11,562 nt of DNA from Candidatus Poseidoniales archaeon (GTDB taxonomy: Archaea; Thermoplasmatota; Poseidoniia; Poseidoniales; Poseidoniaceae). The notes beneath the pieces were generated by a model. That model searched no databases, had not been told where the DNA came from, and worked only from the letters and a program-made list of their open reading frames with translations. The DNA lies in contig QQSG01000118.1 of NCBI GenBank assembly GCA_003602665.1, forward strand, positions 6,881 through 18,442, written 5' to 3'. Positions within the stretch are counted from its first letter, which is position 1, and the number at the start of each line of letters is the position of its first letter. Shown one piece after another: positions 1 through 5,576 of this stretch. The translations under genes were made by a program, and so were the position numbers.

Positions 1-827
1 AACATCTCTCTGAGTTTTTCAGTATCGACTTCTCGGGGTAGGCCTCCAACAAATAAGCGACATCCAGGTGCTGCTTTTTGTCTGCGTCCCTGTCCGCCAC
101 CCTGCCCTTCGAATCGGAAATATGTACGTTCTCTTCCATCTTCTCGTACGTCCGCAGCAATGTATGTTGCACGACCTGATGGGCCATGAGCAAAGAGTGC
201 TTCAGCTTCTCTTCCCCATCGCTTTCCTGATAGGTTGAGTTCGGATGCACCTTGCTCAAGTTCTGCCCAACCCGCCCCGAAGTTGTCTGCTAATGCACGA
301 TAACTCTGGTACTTGCAGGAAGGACAAGCGACATTCCAATCACCGTTGACTTCTGCAACGAGTGTGTCTCCACATGAAGGACAAATAGCGTGAAGAATAC
401 CGCAATCATCACGTTCTCTAAAGTCAATACGAACGACTGGAGTTACCTCTGTGACAACAGCTCGAGCTACATCTCTGCGGCGAACAGCGTCGGCTACGGT
501 GTGAAGGAATCGATCGGCAAGACGAGTGACATGGAAATGTCCTTGCAATTGACTTGGAAGAATTGAGCCTTTTTTACCTTCAACGACAAGAATTCGTGCT
601 TCTCCGCCTTTTTCTTGAAGTTTTTCAAATTGACAGATGACAGTATCGCCGATAGCGATATCGACAATCTCTTTTCCGGCTTGTACGCTGACTATGCCAT
701 CATTGATGTTCATTTGGCCAACGGTTGTTGATACGATAGAATCGTCGATAACCATTGTTCCTTCGCCAGCTTCTACGTCGCCGACGTTTGCTACTTTTGT
801 CCCTGGGGTGACGAGGCTCGTCGTCAT
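1..827 (-). CDS. csl4: Exosome cap subunit Csl4 fused to an RRM domain (3' end cut off by window)
   Basis: Csl4 is an RNA-binding cap subunit of the archaeal exosome, the 3'-to-5' RNA degrading and tailing complex. I translated 275 residues by hand. Residues 5-60 form the N-terminal Csl4 domain (VTPG near residue 6, GEGT at 21-24). Residues about 60-140 are the S1-type fold (GDTVICQFE, then RRRDVARAVV). Residues 149-171 are the C-terminal zinc ribbon with CPSC pairs at 149/152 and 168/171. Ordinary archaeal Csl4 ends soon after this ribbon. Here the frame continues through about 60 residues of unassigned sequence and a Gly-rich linker (241-247) into RLFVGGLPREVDTEKLREM (257-275), a good match to the RNP2 strand and first helix of an RRM; the window then ends. 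The ATG at 827 is preceded by GAGATGA. An in-frame ATG at 836 is an alternative start three codons upstream. Csl4 assignment is strong; the RRM call rests on only its first 20 or so residues. Confidence 0.88.
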   Translation of the reverse strand, partial: MTTSLVTPGTKVANVGDVEAGEGTMVIDDSIVSTTVGQMNINDGIVSVQAGKEIVDIAIGDTVICQFEKLQEKGGEARILVVEGKKGSILPSQLQGHFHVTRLADRFLHTVADAVRRRDVARAVVTEVTPVVRIDFRERDDCGILHAICPSCGDTLVAEVNGDWNVACPSCKYQSYRALADNFGAGWAELEQGASELNLSGKRWGREAEALFAHGPSGRATYIAADVREDGRERTYFRFEGQGGGQGRRQKAAPGCRLFVGGLPREVDTEKLREM

Positions 828-841
828 TTTAATCATCTCGT

Positions 842-876
842 AGCACGGTTTCCTCGCAGATGCGAAGCCTTGTGCT
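842..876 (-). promoter_or_regulatory. Imperfect hairpin just upstream of csl4
   Basis: On the minus strand the outer arms AGCAC and GTGCT pair (872-876 with 842-846). Inside them lie a GG/CC pair and a six-pair stem, CTTCGC with GCGAGG including one G-U wobble, closed by an ATCT loop. Small A-rich bulges separate the pieces. The structure ends 14 bases before the csl4 ATG and leaves the GAGATGA Shine-Dalgarno-like sequence unpaired next to it. It could be a 5' leader structure acting on csl4 translation, or a processing or termination signal for the upstream methylase gene. There is no T-tract after it, so a simple oligo-T terminator is less likely. A second short dyad, GCGAG-G-CTCGC, lies at 885-895. 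The pairings are seen directly; any function is inference. Confidence 0.35.
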
Positions 877-925
877 GGTTTATTGCGAGGCTCGCCCCCT
901 TTTCAACCCATCACATGAGTTTGCT

Positions 926-1546
926 TCACTTCAAATGCTCAAGACGATAGCATCGAATGCGAGTTGAACCCTGTTGTTGCTTATGATGTGCATAGGCTGC
1001 AGGTAATCGGAAATCGGTCTGATAAATGGAATGCAATGCGTATCCGTTTGATTTTGCAAGTGCAGTCAAATGTTCTGCATCGATGCTGTGGATGAAATGA
1101 ATTAGCGGAATGTTCATGGCGAATAATGTCTCAAAAAAAGCCCGATCAGCAAACTTCGTTTGAACTCCCCAAGGGGGATTCATGATTGCAATATCAACTG
1201 TTGAATCGAGTTCGATAGCAGTACCATCAACGCGATGGTGAATTGTTTTCAGGAATTCATTCCCGTCGACTTCATTGATATTTTCATCGATTACATCAAT
1301 CGCAGTTTTGTCGCATTCGACCATCGTAACTTCTTTTGCTCCAAGAAATGCAGCACCGATGCCAAGAACACCATTTCCGGCACCTAAATCAAGGACGTGT
1401 TTTCCTTCAAACGAATCACCTAGATGTATCTTAGTAAGCCATGCTGCAGCAAGATTTCCTTCTGTTGGATACTGCTCAAGTTCAACTGAATGACAAGGGT
1501 GTGGCTTGAGAGAAGAGAGTCGCATCGCAAGATGCCGCTGGCGCAT
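926..1546 (-). CDS. METTL5-like N6-adenosine rRNA methyltransferase (COG2263-type)
   Basis: A 206-residue class I SAM-dependent methylase resembling METTL5, which makes N6-methyladenosine in small-subunit rRNA in eukaryotes. Visible motifs: LEQYPT at 23-28, the signature just before the METTL5 fold; the SAM-binding loop DLGAGNGVLGIG at 53-64; the acidic ribose-binding residue E77 in VECD; and the catalytic motif IV NPPW at 123-126, where METTL5 has NPPF. The ATG at 1546 is chosen because it sits four bases after the TGA of the zinc-ribbon gene and follows GGTGA. A longer frame starting at 1621 would overlap that gene by 71 bases and adds only Asn/Ser-rich sequence antisense to nothing conserved. 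Its neighbour downstream is csl4; from memory, a methylase of this family next to csl4 is an arrangement known in other euryarchaea. The substrate is inferred from the family; its position in this organism's rRNA is not shown. Confidence 0.88.
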   Translation of the reverse strand: MRQRHLAMRLSSLKPHPCHSVELEQYPTEGNLAAAWLTKIHLGDSFEGKHVLDLGAGNGVLGIGAAFLGAKEVTMVECDKTAIDVIDENINEVDGNEFLKTIHHRVDGTAIELDSTVDIAIMNPPWGVQTKFADRAFFETLFAMNIPLIHFIHSIDAEHLTALAKSNGYALHSIYQTDFRLPAAYAHHKQQQGSTRIRCYRLEHLK

Positions 1547-1550
1547 AACT

Positions 1551-1796
1551 TCACCAACGTCGCTGTTGTTGACCGAAGTTCTGTTGATTGAATTGCTGTT
1601 GTTGTTGCATGCGTGCGGCATATTCTGCTTGTTGCATAGCCTGTTGATTACTGATCATCAGAGCAATTTGGCGGATTTGTTCAGCCTCGATTCTGAGTCT
1701 TGCAATGAGTTGTTCGCCTGGTTGTTGGCCGCCACAGAATCGGCAAAAGCGTGTTCCATCGTTCTGTGATTGTCCACATGTTACGCAAAAACCCAT
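1551..1796 (-). CDS. Small zinc-ribbon protein with Gln-rich tail
   Basis: An 81-residue protein. Residues 4-21 form a compact zinc ribbon with CVTC (Cys4, Cys7) and CRFC (Cys18, Cys21). A helical middle follows (about 26-55, IARLRIEAEQIRQIALM), then a low-complexity tail very rich in glutamine (54-79), ending in RRW. No signal peptide or membrane segment is visible, so it should be cytoplasmic. The start ATG at 1796 is well supported by GGTGA four bases upstream. Its stop TGA is itself part of the GGTGA that precedes the METTL5-like methylase, so the two are probably translated together. I do not recognise the family beyond the zinc ribbon. A role as partner or regulator of the methylase is suggested only by this coupling. 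Confidence 0.75.
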   Translation of the reverse strand: MGFCVTCGQSQNDGTRFCRFCGGQQPGEQLIARLRIEAEQIRQIALMISNQQAMQQAEYAARMQQQQQFNQQNFGQQQRRW

Positions 1797-1856
1797 TTCT
1801 TCACCGTCCTTTCCTGTATGCTGACAATTATCAATCTTTCACTCATTCAGAATTGT
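1797..1856 (-). promoter_or_regulatory. Short intergenic leader of the zinc-ribbon gene
   Basis: Sixty bases separate the stop of the 345-residue hypothetical gene from the zinc-ribbon start, the largest gap within this minus-strand block apart from the one before csl4. On the minus strand it is AT-rich in the middle (around GATTGATAATTG) and ends with GGACGGTGAAGAA before the ATG. The GGTGA is a clear ribosome binding site. The AT-rich part could hold a weak TATA element and an internal promoter, but no good BRE/TATA match is visible. The gene may simply be read through from upstream. Confidence 0.3.
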
Positions 1857-2894
1857 TTAGCCCATTGAAGTGAGTTGCAAAAACACAGGCCATGTTTCAA
1901 ACCCAACGGCAGTCGCCCGCTCATTGATGTTGTTCCAACGTGGATCATCCATCATTTCACTCGGTTCAATTCCGCTGGCGAGAAGTTCTGCCACGAGTGC
2001 TCTAAATTCGATTTCAATCTCCGATTGTTGAGGTTGTTCTTCGACTGACACAGATGGAAGTGGAACGGTTTCGACAACAGGTTCAACGGGTTCTTCAATG
2101 GAATCCAATTCTTCTCCAGCGGCTTGCATTTCTCCGAATCCTGTATCGGTGGCTTTTGTTATCGCATCTTCTACATTTTGTGGTTCATCAGAAGATCCAT
2201 CATCAATTGATGGGAGAGGTACAGATGCATGCTTCTCAATAACTACATCAGATTCCATAACAATTTCAGGTGGTGCGATTTCTGCTTGTTCTTCTTGAAC
2301 AACTGGTTCTGGAGTTGCGGGTTCAGCCGCTCGGCCAACACCGAGAACCTCTGCCTGTTGGCGTGCAAATTCTGCAGCTTGCTTTCTTGGAAGACTTACG
2401 AAACACTTGTTTGGAACTGAGGAGGGTGGGAATGGCAGGTAGTAGCGTTCGATCGCTGGAAGATCTGGATGTCGGAAGCAAAGCATATTGATGTTTTCAA
2501 ATCCTCTCTGCGCAGGTACATCGACTGAGAATGGTACGGGCTGAATTGTTATCGATGCACGAACCCACTTCTCTGTTGTAACGAGATGTTGCATCCATGG
2601 CCCCAAATCACTTGTTGCGAGGTCGAGGAATTGGAACGATGCATCTCGAGGGTCGAGGCCCTGTTCCTGCAAGAGTCGTGCCTCTGCTCTTGGTCGATGA
2701 AAGACACCAATAACGGGTTGGCCGTGTTCCACCATGTCTCCATGCAATTCCAAAATCTTCCGCTCTCGTCGAGGACAAATCAACATAATTTGCATACGAG
2801 TTGCTTCATTATCATAGATATCTCCCCAACGTTTTGTAGCTTCAGATTGAAGACCATCGATGGTCATGTTTGGAATCATTGCAGTTATGCCCAT
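1857..2894 (-). CDS. Hypothetical protein with acidic disordered linker
   Basis: I do not recognise this 345-residue protein. Residues 1-185 look like a folded domain with mixed alpha/beta character, containing MQIMLICPRRERK (34-46), VIGVFHRPRAEARLL (61-75) and INMLCFRHPDLP (135-146). Residues about 190-292 are a low-complexity linker rich in Glu, Pro, Val and Ser that contains a repeated VPLPS motif (225-229, 277-281). Residues 293-345 form a short C-terminal domain, probably helical, with Trp320 and Trp335. No membrane segment, signal peptide or catalytic motif stands out, so it is probably cytoplasmic. The frame is open to an ATG at 2918, but the ATG at 2894 is preferred. It lies just after the asd stop, with GGTGA (containing that stop TGA) four bases before it. 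It is therefore probably co-translated with asd. Confidence 0.7.
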   Translation of the reverse strand: MGITAMIPNMTIDGLQSEATKRWGDIYDNEATRMQIMLICPRRERKILELHGDMVEHGQPVIGVFHRPRAEARLLQEQGLDPRDASFQFLDLATSDLGPWMQHLVTTEKWVRASITIQPVPFSVDVPAQRGFENINMLCFRHPDLPAIERYYLPFPPSSVPNKCFVSLPRKQAAEFARQQAEVLGVGRAAEPATPEPVVQEEQAEIAPPEIVMESDVVIEKHASVPLPSIDDGSSDEPQNVEDAITKATDTGFGEMQAAGEELDSIEEPVEPVVETVPLPSVSVEEQPQQSEIEIEFRALVAELLASGIEPSEMMDDPRWNNINERATAVGFETWPVFLQLTSMG

Positions 2895-2898
2895 GCCC

Positions 2899-3993
2899 TC
2901 ACCGCTCCGATGATACATCGCTTGGATTTATGTCTACTGATGGAATATGGCCTTCAGCAAGAGCAAGTTCTGCCAATAGGACAACTCCTCCCGCTGCTCC
3001 ACGAATGGTGTTGTGTGAAAGTGCTTTGAATTTGATAACAGAGCCTTCAACAGCCTCTATGTGGACAATTGTTTCCATTCCTGCAACCAAATGTTCTGAA
3101 GGATTTGGATCTAAACTCTGAAATGAACCCCAGAGATGTTTTGCTCTTGTTGGTGATTCTTCTAGGACAATGATCGGCGAGGAGGGAGCACTCGGAAGTT
3201 GTCTCAAGTGAGTGTATTTTTCAGTGAGAAGGAGTGACTTCATTTCTTCAAGAGTTACGTTTTGTTCGAGTCTCAGTTCAACATTCACGATATGTCCTTC
3301 TTCAGCATTGACTCGCTTACACACAACATCCCACTCAGCGTTGATTTGAAGAATTCGTTCAGCCTCTTCGATTAACTTCTCTGCTTCACCTTCTATTTCC
3401 TTGCCAATAGCAGCTTCCTTTTTCTCGTCATCTAGCAAAAGTGTCCAACCTGCTCCCGACAAGGCTTGTTCACTTCGTACCTTGACTTGTGTTACTCGAT
3501 GATGCTTCGCAATAATGTGAAGTGGATGGAGTACTGGGATGAGTGTGCAATTTGTAGCACAGGCAAGTAAACCAAGTTTCCCCGGCCACTGTTTGAGTGA
3601 CTCCGGATTCACATCTGCAACGGTGAGAGGAACCTCAAAATCCATCCTGTAGGCACTTGCGTTGGAAAATACGACTAAACCATTCCTCGACAAGAGGGCT
3701 TCAATGGTACGGGCAGGACCACTTGGTAACGCACTGAAAACAATGGTTACTCCAAGAGCCTTCAGTATGTGATGAAGTTCAGGAGAATGCACGTCAAGTA
3801 TTGGTTCAGAGATATTGTCCAATGCCTTGGGTTTTCTGTGTTTGAGTCTCCAAGGAACTGTGGCGAGCATTTGTCCACTATCTCGCCCTGCTACGGCAAC
3901 TAAGTCGAACCAAGGATGGTTTGCAAGTCGTTGTTGCATGCGTTGTGAGACGAATCCGCCTGCACCCAGGATTGCAACACGTGCCGAAGGCAT
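2899..3993 (-). CDS. asd: Aspartate-semialdehyde dehydrogenase
   Basis: Catalyses NADPH-dependent reduction of aspartyl phosphate to aspartate semialdehyde, the branch-point step to lysine, threonine, methionine and isoleucine. The 364-residue length fits the archaeal/fungal-type enzyme. Residues 6-15 hold the dinucleotide-binding loop (VAILGAGGFV). The catalytic cysteine is Cys149 in ATNCT, and the general-base histidine is probably His234 in EEGHIVNVEL. LSGAGW (179-183) matches the substrate loop, and the C-terminal signature is SHNTIRGAAGG. The frame is open upstream to 4182, but that extension is antisense to sodN. The ATG at 3993 gives the normal N terminus. No Shine-Dalgarno precedes it; as head gene of its operon it may be leaderless. 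The downstream hypothetical gene starts four bases after its stop. Confidence 0.93.
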   Translation of the reverse strand: MPSARVAILGAGGFVSQRMQQRLANHPWFDLVAVAGRDSGQMLATVPWRLKHRKPKALDNISEPILDVHSPELHHILKALGVTIVFSALPSGPARTIEALLSRNGLVVFSNASAYRMDFEVPLTVADVNPESLKQWPGKLGLLACATNCTLIPVLHPLHIIAKHHRVTQVKVRSEQALSGAGWTLLLDDEKKEAAIGKEIEGEAEKLIEEAERILQINAEWDVVCKRVNAEEGHIVNVELRLEQNVTLEEMKSLLLTEKYTHLRQLPSAPSSPIIVLEESPTRAKHLWGSFQSLDPNPSEHLVAGMETIVHIEAVEGSVIKFKALSHNTIRGAAGGVVLLAELALAEGHIPSVDINPSDVSSER

Positions 3994-4083
3994 GTTGGTT
4001 CCAAAGGATGGGAGTTTTAGTCCCTTGCTCACCGTTGAGATGAGAAAGCATATCTTCAAATGCTTCTTTTCTAACGCAAGACC
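3994..4083. promoter_or_regulatory. Divergent promoter region between asd and sodN
   Basis: Ninety bases separate the divergent starts of asd (minus) and sodN (plus). For sodN, GAGAAAGCATATCTT at 4042-4056 resembles an archaeal BRE plus TATA element; its centre is about 33 bases before the ATG, which would place transcription start only a few bases before the codon and agrees with the absence of a Shine-Dalgarno. For asd no equally good element is seen; the A-rich run around 4014-4020 is at a suitable distance but weak. Archaeal promoters are hard to call by eye, so this is a proposal. Confidence 0.4.
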
Positions 4084-4524
4084 ATGGAGAACAAAACCAC
4101 CATCCAAGCTTTTGCCCACTGTGACGGCCCATGCGGCGTCTACGACCCTGCGAGTGCCCGTGTTGCGGCTGAAGCAGTTCAATCAATGACCAAGAAAATG
4201 GTTGCTCTAAGTGAAAGTGATGCTGATTCTGGATCAGCATCCTACATCAATACAATGAGCAGATACGCTGCAATTAAAGAAGAAGAAGCACAAACATGTA
4301 AGGATGAACTTCTTGTTCTCTGGACTGATTTCTTCAAGCCACAACACCTCGAAGCAAACCCTGACCTCCACAACACCTTCTGGCAAGCAGCAAAACTTTG
4401 CTCAGCATGTAAGGTCGAAGTCTCGGAACAACACGCTCAAGAACTCATGGATGCAGTTGAGAACATTCACAAGATGTTCTGGTCCGTGAAGGGACGAGAA
4501 GTCTCTTGGATTCGTGCAAGTTGA
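4084..4524 (+). CDS. sodN: Nickel-containing superoxide dismutase
   Basis: Converts superoxide to oxygen and hydrogen peroxide using a nickel ion held in an N-terminal hook. The 146-residue protein begins with an 11-residue propeptide followed by HCDGPCGVYDP. The nickel ligands after cleavage would be His12 (mature position 1), Cys13 and Cys17, with Tyr20 guarding the site. The usual hook is HCDLPCGVY; here Leu is replaced by Gly15. The rest is predicted mainly helical, including MTKKM (35-39) and the conserved stretch RYAAIKEEEAQTCK (60-73), consistent with the four-helix bundle of the family and its usual length. There is no Sec or Tat signal, so the product is probably cytoplasmic. It overlaps sodX by 11 bases. 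No Shine-Dalgarno is visible before the ATG. Bacterial and cyanobacterial members dominate what I know of this family, so acquisition by lateral transfer is likely but not proven here. Confidence 0.95.
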   Translation: MENKTTIQAFAHCDGPCGVYDPASARVAAEAVQSMTKKMVALSESDADSGSASYINTMSRYAAIKEEEAQTCKDELLVLWTDFFKPQHLEANPDLHNTFWQAAKLCSACKVEVSEQHAQELMDAVENIHKMFWSVKGREVSWIRAS

Positions 4525-4819
4525 GGTTTTAGGCTTGGATACCATTGCTGTAGTCGTCGTTGGCGACAGCATGTGGCCAACACTAAGGGATGGAGACACT
4601 TTCCAAGCGGTGCCTTATTCCAACCAGGCAATTAACGTCGGAGACGTAGTGGTATTCAACGATCCTACACACACTTCTCGAATGTGTGTGAAACGGGTTG
4701 TCTATGTTAAATCTGAAGGGTTATTTGTTGAAGGAGACAATCCTGATCCAACTGCATCTACTGATTCCCACAATTACGGTTTGGTTTCCTATGACTTACT
4801 GATTGGGATGAAGCGATAA
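4514..4819 (+). CDS. sodX: Nickel superoxide dismutase maturation protease (S26 family)
   Basis: A 101-residue signal-peptidase-like serine protease expected to remove the SodN propeptide, exposing the histidine that binds nickel. The catalytic serine is Ser19 in GDSMWPTL (17-24), the general-base lysine is Lys60 in CVKRVV, and GDNP at 74-77 followed by STDS is the conserved C-terminal box of the S26 fold. It lacks the membrane anchor of ordinary signal peptidase I, in line with a cytoplasmic substrate. The start is taken as GTG at 4514, overlapping the sodN stop; a TTG at 4535 is possible, but there is no ATG before the catalytic motif. The pairing directly after sodN is the arrangement known from Streptomyces and marine cyanobacteria. 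Its 3' end overlaps the 3' end of the opposing glycosyltransferase gene by 24 bases. Confidence 0.92.
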   Translation: MQVEVLGLDTIAVVVVGDSMWPTLRDGDTFQAVPYSNQAINVGDVVVFNDPTHTSRMCVKRVVYVKSEGLFVEGDNPDPTASTDSHNYGLVSYDLLIGMKR

Positions 4820-5539
4820 CTTTCCTCTTCCCAGTTCAGCATCCACAGGACGGGGGAATAATCGGCGGATGATGAGTTTCTTCAAAATCGAAGATCCATC
4901 CCTTACCGAACCGAGTTTCGGTTCTCCAATTCGAGGTTGGTATTGGACAGGATGGTTTCGGAGTTGGATATTTGCAACTGCACATTCCGCATACATTTCG
5001 GCTTCAATTTCAAAGTCCATACTGTTGAGATTCATTTGGTTGAGTGCTGCTTTGTCAAAGACCCAGTATCCGCTGCATACATCATGAATTTCCAATCCAA
5101 ATAACATGACTGCGGACCATGTGAGGAGGTGATTTCCTATCCAGTTTTGTGTTGTCATCGCGTGTGGATGCATTTGATTTGTTAGTCGATTTCCAACAAT
5201 AATTTGCCCCTTTTTGAGTAATGGGAGCATATCCAGCATGTCATCTGGATGGTATGTGCGATCAGCATCAAACATGACTACGGCATCAAAATCGTTCTTG
5301 ATGGCATACTCGAAGCCAACACGAATGGCTTCACCTTTGCCCTTGGTTGGCTGTACGAGAACTTTGCAACCAGAGTTCTCTCCAATTTGCCTTGAATTAT
5401 CCGAACTATTTCCATCAACAATAACGACGTTGGGAGACCAGCCAATCTCTCTCAGTGATTGGTAAGGAATTGCGCTCAGGACACTATCTAATCCATCCTC
5501 TTCATTGAGGACTGGCAAGAGAATCATCAGTTCCTTCAC
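4796..5539 (-). CDS. Family 2 glycosyltransferase, dolichol-phosphate mannose/glucose synthase type
   Basis: A 247-residue GT-A fold enzyme that probably moves a sugar from a nucleotide donor to a polyprenyl or dolichyl phosphate. Visible motifs: the nucleotide-binding start MILLPVLNEED (5-15), VDGNSSDNS (41-49), KGKGEAIRVGF (66-76), the metal-binding DAD at 91-93 in MFDADRTYHPDD, GNRL (116-119), CSGYWVF and FEIEAEMYAE near the acceptor side. No C-terminal membrane segment is present, so it is the short soluble DPM1-like form acting at the inner membrane face. The start is GTG at 5539, with GAGG eight bases upstream; an ATG at 5527 would also leave the catalytic domain intact. It follows the GT-C-like membrane gene by 37 bases, which suggests a donor-lipid maker paired with a membrane transferase. 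The sugar cannot be read from sequence. Confidence 0.88.
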   Translation of the reverse strand: MKELMILLPVLNEEDGLDSVLSAIPYQSLREIGWSPNVVIVDGNSSDNSRQIGENSGCKVLVQPTKGKGEAIRVGFEYAIKNDFDAVVMFDADRTYHPDDMLDMLPLLKKGQIIVGNRLTNQMHPHAMTTQNWIGNHLLTWSAVMLFGLEIHDVCSGYWVFDKAALNQMNLNSMDFEIEAEMYAECAVANIQLRNHPVQYQPRIGEPKLGSVRDGSSILKKLIIRRLFPRPVDAELGRGKLSLHPNQ

Positions 5540-5576
5540 AGTCTTAGCCTCATTTGATTGTTTTTGGTTCCTTCGC

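Noticed and set aside
637..843. Plus-strand 68-residue frame rich in Thr, Ile and Pro
   Set aside because: Antisense to the N-terminal Csl4 domain, which is clearly the coding strand.
1558..1620. Triplet-repeat-like run of GTT/CTG on the plus strand
   Set aside because: It simply encodes the glutamine-rich tail of the zinc-ribbon protein; the units are imperfect and short.
1547..1621. Longer METTL5-like protein starting at 1621 with an Asn/Ser-rich head
   Set aside because: It would lie almost wholly within the zinc-ribbon gene; the ATG at 1546 has a GGTGA site and follows the upstream stop by four bases.
2586..3121. Plus-strand open frames of 147 and 83 residues
   Set aside because: They run antisense to the hypothetical gene and asd, with no start signal or family resemblance.
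3994..4182. N-terminal extension of aspartate-semialdehyde dehydrogenase by 63 residues
   Set aside because: It is open frame antisense to the 5' part of sodN and the divergent promoter; the family N terminus fits the ATG at 3993 exactly.
4084..4819. sodN-sodX as part of a mobile element
   Set aside because: No inverted or direct repeats, integrase, transposase or tRNA gene were seen at its borders; lateral gain is inferred only from family distribution.
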